Assembly (NCBI RefSeq): GCF_004342025.1
Contig: NZ_SLWN01000003.1
Coordinates: 372,001-436,000, forward strand
DNA length: 64,000 bases
DNA from: Kribbella steppae
Lineage (GTDB): Bacteria; Actinomycetota; Actinomycetes; Propionibacteriales; Kribbellaceae
Reading direction: 5' to 3'
Shown here: positions 53,574 through 62,321 of the stretch, in pieces
Layout: each line of letters opens with the position of its first letter
Position numbering within the stretch: the stretch's first letter is position 1
Notes under the pieces: model-generated
Told to the model about the DNA's origin: nothing
Seen by the model: the letters and a program-made list of their open reading frames with translations, nothing else
Databases searched by the model: none
Program-made: the position numbers and the translations under genes

Positions 53574-56263
53574 CCGCTCAGCAGTCCGAGAGCGCGAGCC
53601 CGGTGAACGGCCTGCCGGCGACTGGTGACGCCGAGCTTCTGGTAGATCCGCTTGAGGTGGGCCTTGACCGTGTTCACGGAGACGAAGAGCTCCGACGCGA
53701 TCTCCGCGTTGGTCATCATCGTCGGCAAATAGCGCACGACGCTCAGCTCCCGGTCGGTCAGCGGTTCGGCCGGCGCGTCGACCAGTGTGCCGTGGGACCT
53801 GACCAAGCCCATATCCGCGAGAAGCTCGTCCACGAAGCCGCTGGCACTTGGGTCCATTTGTTGCACCCGGGTCAGTAGACGCGGCAGTCGCTCGGTATCC
53901 ACGACGAGGAACGGCCTGCGGACTCCCTCCTGCCTGGCGGCGTCCAGCGCCTTGCCGAGCGCCTCGAGGGCGCGGTTGTCTTCCCGCAACGTGTCGGCCA
54001 CCAAAGTCGTCAACAGCCAGGCCTCCACGGTGGCACTGCGGTCGTCCGTCCGGTGACGAAGCGACGAGAGGATCTCCTCGGCCCGATGTGGGTCACCGCC
54101 GGCCAGCAGCGCTTCGGCGAGGCAGGTCTGCTCATGGGCGAACGGCGGCTGATCGTCGGCCGACGTCCTGACCTTCGTCATCGCGGCACTCGGGTCACCG
54201 GCCGCGAGGTCGACCTCGGCCTCGGTGATCGCCTGCCATCGTTCGAGGAAGGCCGGCAGCTGCCACTGTCCGATCTCGTGCCGCAGGCGCACCAACTGAT
54301 TGCGCGCCGCCTCCACCCTGCCGAGCGATGCGTCCAACCGGACCTGGGTCAGGCCGAGTGCGTAGCGTGGCGCAAGGTCGAGAGTCGCAGCCGCTCTGCC
54401 CTGGGCCAGCAGGCTCTGCGCCTCGTCGACGTTGTTCCACTGGAGGTGAACCATCGCGAGCGTCAGATACGCGGTGGCCGCCTGGGTGAGAGGTTCCCAG
54501 CCGCGGGCATCGACGAGCTCGACGGCCTTGGCAGCGTGCGCGAAGCCCTCCCGCAGTCTGCCCGAGACCGTGGCCGCGAACCCCAGATGCGCCAGCATGT
54601 TGATCCGGGACGCTTCCAGCCGGGTGGCAGTGGCGATCTCGAGGCCTTCGTGGAGGCACGCCTCGGCCTCGTCGAGGCTGCCGGACCACAGCAGACCGGT
54701 GCCCAGGGTGCTCAGGGCGATAGCTCGGTACTGGTCGGCCGCCGGCAACGCCACACCGGGGCCGGACAGCACGTCGAGTGCCTCCGAGGAGGCCGTGACC
54801 AGGGCGGCGATATCTCCACGGACGCGTGCGACAGCAGTCGAGAACAGGCGGATCGCGATCTGGGTGCCGATCCTCGACTCCGGGCTCGTCGCGTCCAACT
54901 GCGCCTGGGCCCGCTCGAGATGCGGTTGCATGTCCTGGAAGCGGCCGGCGTGCATGCGCAACGCCGCGGCCGACACTGCCAGCTCCGCCCCGTCGGCAAG
55001 GAGCTCGGCGGGAATGCGGGCCAGTAGCGCGACGACCGCCGCGCGTTCGGTCGAGACAGTCAACGGCGCGGCCTGCGTGACGAAGAGGCGACCGAGCAGG
55101 TGCCAGTCGGCCGCCTCCGCGGCATGCCGCATCGCCTCGATCGGCTGCCCGTTCGCAGCGAACCAGTGCGCTGCCCGCCGCTGCAGGTCGGGCAGCATCT
55201 GCGGCTCATCCACCATCAGCCGATGGTGGAGCATCTCCCGGAGCAGCGGGTGGTACCGGTACCACTGCCGATCCGAACCGAGACCGACCACGAACGCATT
55301 GGTCCTCTCGAGCAGCTCCAGGAAGCGCTGGCCGCGTGGGTCGTCGGTCAGCACCTGGGCGAGCCCGCCGCTCAGCCGCTCCGCGACGGAGGTCCGCAGC
55401 AGGAACTGCCGGAGTTCGGGCGGCTGCCTCGCGAGCACCTCCTCGGCCAGGTAGTCGGTCACTGCCTGGTCGTTACCGGCGAAGTCCGCCGGAGTGCGGC
55501 CCGGCCCCTCGCCCTTGAGGAAGAAGGCGGCCAGTCGCAGCCCGGCCGGCCATCCTTCGGTGCGTTCGACCAGAAGCTGGGCTCCGTCCGGATCAACCAC
55601 GACACCGTCCGCCCCAAGCAGTGCAACCGCCTCCGCGACTCCGAAGGCGAGGTCCCTGGACCGGATCTCGGCCAGATCGTCCTTGATCCTCAGCCGATGC
55701 AGCCCCAGGGCGGGGTCCGCCCTGGTCAGCAGCACCAGCCGCAGCGGCGCAGGCGGGCGGCGCAGCAGCTCGGACAGGCCGGCGAGCACCGCGGGTTCAT
55801 CGATGACCTGGAAGTCGTCGAGAACGATTACGACAGGTTTCGGTAGCCGCGTGAGCCCGGCGACGAGTCGGCGGAGATTGTCGACCTCGCCACCGAGTCC
55901 CGGCGCGAGGCCGGCCAGCGGGTTGCCGCGGGGAACCTCGACAGCACTGCGGATCGCGGCCACGAGGTAGGACCAGAACGACCGCGGATGGTTGTCGCTC
56001 TCGTCGAGGGACAGCCAGGCCACCGGCCCGACGGCAGGTGTTGACGCAGCCCACGACGCCGTCGCCAGTGTCTTTCCCCAGCCGGCGCCGGCGCTCACCA
56101 CTGTCAACGGCTTGCGGGTCCCGTCGTCCAGCATCGCCACGATCCGCGGGCGCCCGACGTACGTCGACGGAACCCGTGGTCTCGCCAGCTTCGTTGTGAG
56201 CAGGTCGTCGTCCGCCGCCAAGGAGGCATGGAACGGTAGCCGCTCAGCTTCAGCAGATGACAT
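53570..56263 (-). CDS. LuxR-family LAL (MalT-like) transcriptional regulator
   Basis: 897 aa from ATG 56263. The N-terminal ATPase has Walker A SAGAGWGKT (residues 57-65), Walker B VVIVLDDFQVI, and the sensor motif LRLVLLTRADPALGLHRLR. A long helical TPR-like middle follows (~400-820), and a C-terminal LuxR DNA-binding domain starts PLTDRELSVVRYLPT with NAEIASELFVSVNTVKAHL. STAND/MalT-type regulators bind an inducer and activate transcription as oligomers. It is divergent from a second, equally long LAL gene across a ~300-bp gap that should hold both promoters. Its target genes may be the neighbouring membrane genes (inferred). Confidence 0.92.
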   Translation of the reverse strand: MSSAEAERLPFHASLAADDDLLTTKLARPRVPSTYVGRPRIVAMLDDGTRKPLTVVSAGAGWGKTLATASWAASTPAVGPVAWLSLDESDNHPRSFWSYLVAAIRSAVEVPRGNPLAGLAPGLGGEVDNLRRLVAGLTRLPKPVVIVLDDFQVIDEPAVLAGLSELLRRPPAPLRLVLLTRADPALGLHRLRIKDDLAEIRSRDLAFGVAEAVALLGADGVVVDPDGAQLLVERTEGWPAGLRLAAFFLKGEGPGRTPADFAGNDQAVTDYLAEEVLARQPPELRQFLLRTSVAERLSGGLAQVLTDDPRGQRFLELLERTNAFVVGLGSDRQWYRYHPLLREMLHHRLMVDEPQMLPDLQRRAAHWFAANGQPIEAMRHAAEAADWHLLGRLFVTQAAPLTVSTERAAVVALLARIPAELLADGAELAVSAAALRMHAGRFQDMQPHLERAQAQLDATSPESRIGTQIAIRLFSTAVARVRGDIAALVTASSEALDVLSGPGVALPAADQYRAIALSTLGTGLLWSGSLDEAEACLHEGLEIATATRLEASRINMLAHLGFAATVSGRLREGFAHAAKAVELVDARGWEPLTQAATAYLTLAMVHLQWNNVDEAQSLLAQGRAAATLDLAPRYALGLTQVRLDASLGRVEAARNQLVRLRHEIGQWQLPAFLERWQAITEAEVDLAAGDPSAAMTKVRTSADDQPPFAHEQTCLAEALLAGGDPHRAEEILSSLRHRTDDRSATVEAWLLTTLVADTLREDNRALEALGKALDAARQEGVRRPFLVVDTERLPRLLTRVQQMDPSASGFVDELLADMGLVRSHGTLVDAPAEPLTDRELSVVRYLPTMMTNAEIASELFVSVNTVKAHLKRIYQKLGVTSRRQAVHRARALGLLSG

Positions 56264-56560
56264 CTCCCCGACCCCGTCGACCGCCCGCTCCCTCCCTGTG
56301 CGCAGGCGTGCACGTCGGGTTGCGGGTGCTGCTGATCGCCGGTCCCAGAGGTCCCCGGACTACAGCGCCCCCGCGCCGAGGTACTCGGTCTGCATCGCCC
56401 CCACGACCAGCCTGTCTCCGCCTCATAGTACGCGAGATCCGCGGACCTGCCCTGGCTGCGGTCGGAGTGCGACGCTGTTACTACCCGCAGCGGGTGATGC
56501 CTTCGGACCCGAATTCGCGTAAGCGTATGGAACGGGCGGGATGACGAAGGGCGTTGGGGG

Positions 56561-59254
56561 ATGAAGACGACCGAGCAGGCTGCCGCACGGACCGGCGACG
56601 CTTCCGACGATCCCGTCCTGGCGGTGAGGTTCGCTGTCCCGGGACCTCCGAGACTGTACGTCGAGCGCCCGCGCCTGATCAAGCGTTTGGACGAGGGTGC
56701 CGAGCTGCCGCTGACCCTCGTCAGCGCTCCGGCCGGCAGCGGGAAGACCGCCCTGGTGGCCGCATGGGCGGCGCAGCGCGAAGCGGCCGGGTACAGCACG
56801 GCCTGGATCACCTTCGAGGAGCGGGACGTGCCGGCCTCGGTGTTCTGGCCGCACGTCCTCGAGACCCTCCGCCGTCAAGGCCTGGTCCTTCCGGCCATGC
56901 GCTCCGACACTGCCGGCGCGCGCTCTCGCATGCTCACCAGGCTCGCCACTGCGCTGTCCAGGCGGTCAGACCCGATGACACTGGTGCTGGACGGTTACGA
57001 GATCGCCACCGCGGAGCAGTCGAGCGACATCGACTTCCTGTTGCGGCACAGCGATCAACGCCTGCATGTCGTGATCCTGACCCGCGTCGATCCCGTGCTC
57101 CCGCTGCACCGCTATCGCCTGGCCGAGATGGTCGCCGAGGTGCGGATGGCGGATCTCGCCTTCACCGAGGACGAGACGTCGCAGCTGGTGCGACTGTCCG
57201 GCATCAGCATGAGCAGCGACTCGATCGGTGCACTCACCCGGCGCACCAGAGGCTGGGCGGTCGGTCTGCGCTTCGCGGGCATGTGCCTGGAGCGGAGCGA
57301 CAATCCGGACGAGGCCGTCGCCCAGCTCGCCGGGGACAGCGGCAACATCGCCGAGTACCTCATGGCCGAGGTACTCCAGACGCAGTCCGCCGCGGTCCGA
57401 TCGCTGTTGCTGCGCACCAGTGTCGTGGACGTGCTCCAGCCCGGTCTGATCGAGGAACTCGGCGGACGTTCCGCAGGGCGCACGCTCGCGTCGCTCGCCG
57501 GCGGCAACGTGCTGGTCGAGCCGCTGCCGGATCATCCCGGCTGGTATCGCTATCACCCGTTCCTGCGTGACCTGCTGCGCGCCGAGCTCGCCCATGAGTC
57601 ACCGACGCGCCGCCGGCGGCTGCACAAGAAGGCGGCGGACTGGTTCGCGCGCAAAGGGTTCCTCGGTTCCGCCGTCGGCCTGGCCACCGCGGTCGGGGCC
57701 TGGACCGATGCCTCGGCGTACGTCGTCGACGGCCTGGCCATCGGACAGGTCCTGCTGAGCAGCGATACGAGCGGGCTCGACGACGACCTCAGGAAGATGC
57801 CTCCCGGCATCGGGGATCCGGCCGCGGGCGTGGTCAGGGCGGCGCTGGCCCTCGCCGACCGCGATACCGACCGCTGCGCCGACGAGCTGAAGCGGGCCGG
57901 TGAATCGATGATCACGGAGTCGGCCCACGACCAGGCGGTCCAACTGGCAGCCGACATCGTCCAGACCGTGCGATCGGGTCTGCTCGACGACCCACAGACC
58001 GTCATGCTCGCCGATCTGGCCCAGCAGGAGCTCACCACGCAGGAGCGAGAGAAGATCAGGGCGCACCCCGAGCTGACGGCGCTGATCCAGGCCATCAAGG
58101 GCATTGCGCTCCTGCACAACGGTGAGCTCCTCCAAGCACGAGCTCCTCTGATGGCGGCGGTGCGCGCGGAGGCACCGGGATGCGAAGCGCTGACGGTCGC
58201 GTGCCTCGGTTACCTCGCCGTCATCGACTCGTACCAAGGCGAGCTTCGCTGCGCAGACGAGTGGGCGGCACAGTCGGTGGCTCTCGCCGAACGGTCCGGC
58301 TTGCTGTCGGACGGCCGCCCGCGGGCGGCCGAGATCGCTCTTGCCCGGGTGAGCATCGACCGCCACGACCTGCGTGCCGGGCGTGAGCATGTCCGGGCGG
58401 CGATGCGTTCGGACGACATCTGCGACGACCCTGTCCTGCGGGCCCTGTCGGCCGTCGTGCAGGCGCGCCTGCTGCGCGCCGGCGGAGAGGTGGATGAGGC
58501 GATCGCCCTCCTCCAGCGAGTCGCTGCTCACTCGGTCGTCACTGCCGGCTGGCTCGTCGAGCCACTGCAGATCGAAGCGGCGACGCTGATGGTCGTACAG
58601 GGCGAACCCGATGTGGCGACGCGGATGATCAAGCAGCTGGGCAAGCCTGATGATGCCCTCGGGTCCCTCGTGCTCGGTCACGCAGATCTGCGGCGGCAGG
58701 ACTGGGGCGGCGTCGAGAAGTCCGTGTCCGCCATCCTTGCTCAAGGTAACGGAGTTCAGCTGCCGACCACCGTGGGCGCGCGCCTGCTGGAGGTCGCTTG
58801 CGAGCTGCACGGCGGACAGCCCGGACGGGCGCGGATCGCGCTCGACCACGCGCTGCGTCTTGCCGAGCCGGAGGGCCTGCGCAGGCCGTTCCTCGAGGCT
58901 CCCACAGCTGTCCGGCGACTGCTGGAAGCCGACACCGCGCTGATCGATCGGAACGGCTGGCTCGGTTCCGTCGTCGGTTCCCGCCGCCAGATCCTCGCGT
59001 CAACCAGCAGTCCGGCGGCCGGCGGGACGGATGTGCCGCCCTTCGCGACGTACATCGAACCGCTCACGGCGAAGGAGACCGAGGTGCTCGGTCACCTGTC
59101 CGAGCTGCTGTCCACCGAAGAGATCGCCGCCGAGATGTTCGTGTCGGTCAACACGGTCCGCACCCACATTCGCAACATCCTTCGCAAACTCGCGGTCTCG
59201 CGGCGGAACGAGGCGGTACGACGGGCCCGCGCGCTCAGCCTGATCCCGGCCTGA
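56561..59254 (+). CDS. Second LuxR-family LAL (MalT-like) transcriptional regulator
   Basis: 897 aa from ATG 56561 with GGGGG upstream. Walker A is SAPAGSGKT (55-63), Walker B TLVLDGYEIA, the sensor motif is HVVILTRVDPVLPLHRYR, and the C-terminal HTH starts PLTAKETEVLGHLSE with TEEIAAEMFVSVNTVRTHI. It has exactly the length of its divergent neighbour but is only distantly similar in the middle, so the pair is an old duplication at most. It is more like the third LAL gene at the window end (both have the RYRLADxxxEIRxADLAF type segment). The DUF7144-like gene follows ~90 nt downstream and is a candidate target. Confidence 0.92.
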   Translation: MKTTEQAAARTGDASDDPVLAVRFAVPGPPRLYVERPRLIKRLDEGAELPLTLVSAPAGSGKTALVAAWAAQREAAGYSTAWITFEERDVPASVFWPHVLETLRRQGLVLPAMRSDTAGARSRMLTRLATALSRRSDPMTLVLDGYEIATAEQSSDIDFLLRHSDQRLHVVILTRVDPVLPLHRYRLAEMVAEVRMADLAFTEDETSQLVRLSGISMSSDSIGALTRRTRGWAVGLRFAGMCLERSDNPDEAVAQLAGDSGNIAEYLMAEVLQTQSAAVRSLLLRTSVVDVLQPGLIEELGGRSAGRTLASLAGGNVLVEPLPDHPGWYRYHPFLRDLLRAELAHESPTRRRRLHKKAADWFARKGFLGSAVGLATAVGAWTDASAYVVDGLAIGQVLLSSDTSGLDDDLRKMPPGIGDPAAGVVRAALALADRDTDRCADELKRAGESMITESAHDQAVQLAADIVQTVRSGLLDDPQTVMLADLAQQELTTQEREKIRAHPELTALIQAIKGIALLHNGELLQARAPLMAAVRAEAPGCEALTVACLGYLAVIDSYQGELRCADEWAAQSVALAERSGLLSDGRPRAAEIALARVSIDRHDLRAGREHVRAAMRSDDICDDPVLRALSAVVQARLLRAGGEVDEAIALLQRVAAHSVVTAGWLVEPLQIEAATLMVVQGEPDVATRMIKQLGKPDDALGSLVLGHADLRRQDWGGVEKSVSAILAQGNGVQLPTTVGARLLEVACELHGGQPGRARIALDHALRLAEPEGLRRPFLEAPTAVRRLLEADTALIDRNGWLGSVVGSRRQILASTSSPAAGGTDVPPFATYIEPLTAKETEVLGHLSELLSTEEIAAEMFVSVNTVRTHIRNILRKLAVSRRNEAVRRARALSLIPA

Positions 59255-59344
59255 CCCCGCTCGGCCTCGTCCCCTGGGGATGATGCCGCATCGGACGTGG
59301 TTCGTCAGCCTGGTGTCATCCTGAGCACAAGGGAGTGAACGACA

Positions 59345-59782
59345 GTGACACAAGGGGCAGCAGCATCTCACTACGAAGCCGCGGACGAGGAACACGAGGT
59401 CAGCGGCTGGGCGGTCGGGTTCATCCTGTTCGCCGGCGTCATGATGATCATGGCCGGAGGCTTCCAGGCCTTCGCCGGTCTGGTGGCACTCTTCGAGAAC
59501 GAGTTCTACGTAGCCACCCGCAACTACCTGTTCGAGTTCGACGCCACCGCGTGGGGCTGGATCCACCTGCTGGGTGGCCTGCTGGTGCTGGCGGCCGGGA
59601 TTGCGGTCATCGCGGGCCAGACCTGGGCCCGCGTACTCGGAATCGTCCTGGCGGTGCTGAGCGCTCTGGCCAACTTCACCTTCATCCCGTACTACCCGTT
59701 CTGGGCGCTGACCATCATCGCCATCGACATCTTCGTCATCTGGGCGCTGGCCGCGCACGGTCGCGATGTCGCTGCTGACTGA
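59345..59782 (+). CDS. DUF7144-like four-helix membrane protein
   Basis: 145 aa, GTG start at 59345 with AAGGGAGTG upstream. Four membrane helices: VGFILFAGVMMIMAGGFQAF, GWIHLLGGLLVLAAGIAVI, VLGIVLAVLSALANFTFI and WALTIIAIDIFVIWALA. The order, with short acidic loops (ENEFYVATRNYLFEFDATAWGW), is typical of the DUF7144/SPW-like family that is abundant in actinobacteria. No function is known. Its neighbour at 59894 is a clear paralogue. Confidence 0.8.
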   Translation: MTQGAAASHYEAADEEHEVSGWAVGFILFAGVMMIMAGGFQAFAGLVALFENEFYVATRNYLFEFDATAWGWIHLLGGLLVLAAGIAVIAGQTWARVLGIVLAVLSALANFTFIPYYPFWALTIIAIDIFVIWALAAHGRDVAAD

Positions 59783-59893
59783 CGGCTCCCACATCAACCG
59801 GCAGGAGAAGCGCAGGCCACCGACGACCTGCGCTTCGGACCGGAGGCCGAGGTGGCTCTCATCTCGGCCTCCGCAACGAGAGGAGTTGCCACG

Positions 59894-60370
59894 ATGGCTG
59901 CGAAAGGAAGGGCCATGGCCGGCTTCATCGTGTTCGCCGGCTCGATGCTCCTGGTGATCGGCCTGATCAACATCTTCCAGGCCTTCATCGCTCTGTTCGC
60001 CGACGAGCGTGTGCTGTTGACGCGGGAGAACCTCGTCGTCGTGGACGTCACCGCCTGGGGATGGGTTCTGCTGATCTCCGGGTTCCTCATGCTGGCCGTC
60101 GGCGCCGGCCTGCTCTCGACGCAGACGTGGGCCCGGGTCGCGGCCATCGTGATCGTCTCCCTGCACGCTGTGGTGCAGATCTTGTGGCTCAACGCGTACC
60201 CAGTCTGGTCGCTGATGATGATCGCGCTGGACACCGTCATACTCTTCGCGCTCACCGCGCGCTGGTCCGACGCACGGGACAGGCTCGCAGAGGCGGGCGA
60301 CGCGCCATGGACCGGCCAGGAGGCAACCAAACTCTCAGCCGCCGAACGGCATACGCCTCCCCTCGTCTGA
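59894..60370 (+). CDS. Second DUF7144-like four-helix membrane protein
   Basis: 158 aa from ATG 59894 (AGAGGAG nine nt upstream). The frame opens at 59852, but that start has no ribosome site. The same four helices as the preceding gene are seen (AGFIVFAGSMLLVIGLINIF, GWVLLISGFLMLAVGAGLL, VAAIVIVSLHAVVQILWL, WSLMMIALDTVILFALT) with the matching TAWGW box, then a hydrophilic C-terminal tail of ~30 residues. Likely a tandem duplicate in the same operon. Confidence 0.8.
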   Translation: MAAKGRAMAGFIVFAGSMLLVIGLINIFQAFIALFADERVLLTRENLVVVDVTAWGWVLLISGFLMLAVGAGLLSTQTWARVAAIVIVSLHAVVQILWLNAYPVWSLMMIALDTVILFALTARWSDARDRLAEAGDAPWTGQEATKLSAAERHTPPLV

Positions 60371-60421
60371 GTGGCGGGATCACACGACGATGATGCTTGC
60401 CTAGCTCTCGGACGGTCGATC

Positions 60422-61129
60422 ATGGCGATGCGAACAGCCCTCGGGTGGTTGACGATCGTGCTCACCGCGACGGCCTGCACCACGACGGCCACCGACCCAC
60501 CTGGTGGGTCGACCGCCGAGCCGTCCCGGACGACGCAACCGGCGCAGACGGGCGGCACCGTCGGCGCAGTCGACCGCGAGGCGATGAAGGACGACGAGCG
60601 AACGGCCGTCAGCGCGGTGGACACGTTCTGGCGCCGTTACACCACCGAGCAGTTCGGACAGCCGTACCAACCTCCCCGCGTTGCCGGGGCCTACACCGGC
60701 ACGAACGGACCACCGTGCGGGGGCGAGCCGGAATCCGTGCCGTTCAACGCCGTCTACTGCCGGCCGGGCGACTTCGTGGCGTGGGACGAAAATCTGATGG
60801 CGGCCGGCTACAGCCAGATCGGCGATGCGTGGATCTATCTGATCATCGCGCACGAGTGGGGCCACGCGATCCAGGCGAGACTGCGGAGCGACCGGGTCTC
60901 GGTCGCTGCGGAACTCCAGGCGGACTGCCTGGCGGGGGCCGCACTGCAAGGAGCGGCCGACGACGGTCTGATCGCGGTCGAGCCGGGGGACAGTGAGGAG
61001 ATCGCCAAAACGCTGGCCGCGGTCGCGGACGACTATCCCTGGACCAACGAGAGCGACCACGGAAACGCGGAGCAGCGGATCTCGGCGTTCGACACCGGCG
61101 TAGCAGGTGGCGTCGAGGCCTGCATCTGA
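60422..61129 (+). CDS. Zinc metallopeptidase-like lipoprotein (neutral zinc metallopeptidase family)
   Basis: 235 aa from ATG 60422 (ATG 60428 is possible). The N-terminus is a lipoprotein signal ending LTATAC (C19). A Thr/Pro linker leads to the peptidase domain. The zinc motif IIAHEWGHAIQARL gives H144, E145, H148, and the ELQADCLAGA segment ~25 residues later supplies the third ligand (Glu) as in YpfJ-type enzymes. GEPESVPFNAVYCRPGDFVAWDE is the family's edge-strand region. It is probably a membrane-anchored protease on the outer face. No interacting gene is indicated. Confidence 0.87.
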   Translation: MAMRTALGWLTIVLTATACTTTATDPPGGSTAEPSRTTQPAQTGGTVGAVDREAMKDDERTAVSAVDTFWRRYTTEQFGQPYQPPRVAGAYTGTNGPPCGGEPESVPFNAVYCRPGDFVAWDENLMAAGYSQIGDAWIYLIIAHEWGHAIQARLRSDRVSVAAELQADCLAGAALQGAADDGLIAVEPGDSEEIAKTLAAVADDYPWTNESDHGNAEQRISAFDTGVAGGVEACI

Positions 61130-61133
61130 GGCC

Positions 61134-61206
61134 CTGACTCAGCCGGCTCGGCGCCGGCTCTGATTCAGCTGGCTCGGCGCGGGCCCTGACTCAGCTGGCT
61201 CGGCGC
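61134..61206. repeat. Three short tandem repeats between two genes
   Basis: Units starting at 61134, 61160 and 61185 (spacing 26 and 25 bp) share CTGAYTCAGCYGGCTCGGCGC. The array lies directly after the metallopeptidase stop and overlaps the 3' end of the opposite-strand gene. It could be a decayed terminator or a slippage product. Confidence 0.7.
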
Positions 61207-61904
61207 TTGGCATCGTCGACGTACGGAAGCGGATTGCCCGATGCTCGTGCGCCGGAGGCAAGCCAGGCCGCGAGTCCCTCCGGAGATCGCCGGTACAGCT
61301 CGTCGAGGTACTGCTGCCGCTGTTCGACAACGGACAGGCGTGCGACCGCCGAACGGGCACCCTCCAGCAGGACGAAGCTCCGGCGCCAGGCCAGGCACAA
61401 GGCTGCGTCGTCGAGGGAACGCAGGTCTCGCTCCGGGGCGGCTGCAGGACTGTCGACGAGCGGCGTCGCGGGGATGCGAGGTGTCGCCGACTCTGGGTGT
61501 GCGGCGGGAGGATCCCCCTGGGCCCGCCGTCGCAGGACCCTCGAGGTGAGGGCGGGCGTGGTCAGTGCCAGTGCCAGCACGATCAAGACGCCGGCGAACT
61601 TGAGGCTTGCGATCAGACCTAAGGCAGCCGGTCCGATCAGCCCGCCGGCGAGTGTGACCCGAGCGATCTTGCGCACGCCGCTCCGCCCGTCCGCTCCCCA
61701 GACGGAAGAGGCGATGATGGCTGTCATTGCCGCGATGACGACCACGCTGGTGAGAGCCCCGCCCAGACCCCAGACGGCGATCACACAGAGAAGTCCGGCT
61801 GTGGTGGCCAGGTAGATACAGCACAACCGGACACTTTGGCTCTTGCCGCGGGATGTGCTGGGATCAGGTCCATCGCCGCCGGTTGACCGTATCGTCTCGC
61901 TCAC
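61191..61904 (-). CDS. Membrane protein of unknown function
   Basis: 237 aa from ATG 61904. Hydrophobic segments: LCCIYLATTAGLLCVIAVWGL, ALTSVVVIAAMTAIIAS, VTLAGGLIGPAALGLIA and FAGVLIVLALALTTPAL. A Pro/Ala linker follows, then a hydrophilic domain, RSLDDAALCLAWRRSFVLLE and VVEQRQQYLDELYRRSPEG. That final domain recurs in many actinobacterial proteins of unknown role. The last codons lie inside the tandem repeat. Confidence 0.7.
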   Translation of the reverse strand: MSETIRSTGGDGPDPSTSRGKSQSVRLCCIYLATTAGLLCVIAVWGLGGALTSVVVIAAMTAIIASSVWGADGRSGVRKIARVTLAGGLIGPAALGLIASLKFAGVLIVLALALTTPALTSRVLRRRAQGDPPAAHPESATPRIPATPLVDSPAAAPERDLRSLDDAALCLAWRRSFVLLEGARSAVARLSVVEQRQQYLDELYRRSPEGLAAWLASGARASGNPLPYVDDAKRRAS

Positions 61905-62321
61905 GTTCTCTGTCCTTTGCTCCGGACTCCATCTCGCATCTCGCCATCGAACGCAGCCAGCCTGCTCGTCGCATCACCTGGCTGTGGTCCCCAGAGCGTC
62001 AGCATGCGCCGGGCCGGTACGCTCTCGCCTCCTCCGTCCGGGGTGAATCCGATTCCGGTACTCCGGGAGAGGCTCCGTTCGGCGACCGACCCGGAGCAAA
62101 CTGTGGAAGGCCCGCATCATCCTTGTGGGGTGAGCTACCGCCGCGGTTCGTGGGGCAGCATGGGGCAGGTCCGACGAATATCGGTGTCGCTCCGTCTCGA
62201 ATTTCAGCGAGTCGGGTCGACCCGTGCTCAGGGGCATGCTCGAGTTCTGTTGTCGCGGTGGGGGGCCATCGCGCACCGCCCCGTCGTGACACACATTTGT
62301 TGTCAATCGCCGGGAGGGGAC
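61905..62321. other. Divergent intergenic region
   Basis: A 417-bp gap between the membrane protein gene and the third LAL gene, which are transcribed divergently. No gene is visible. It should carry both promoters. A GGGAGGGG ribosome site lies at its right end. Confidence 0.5.
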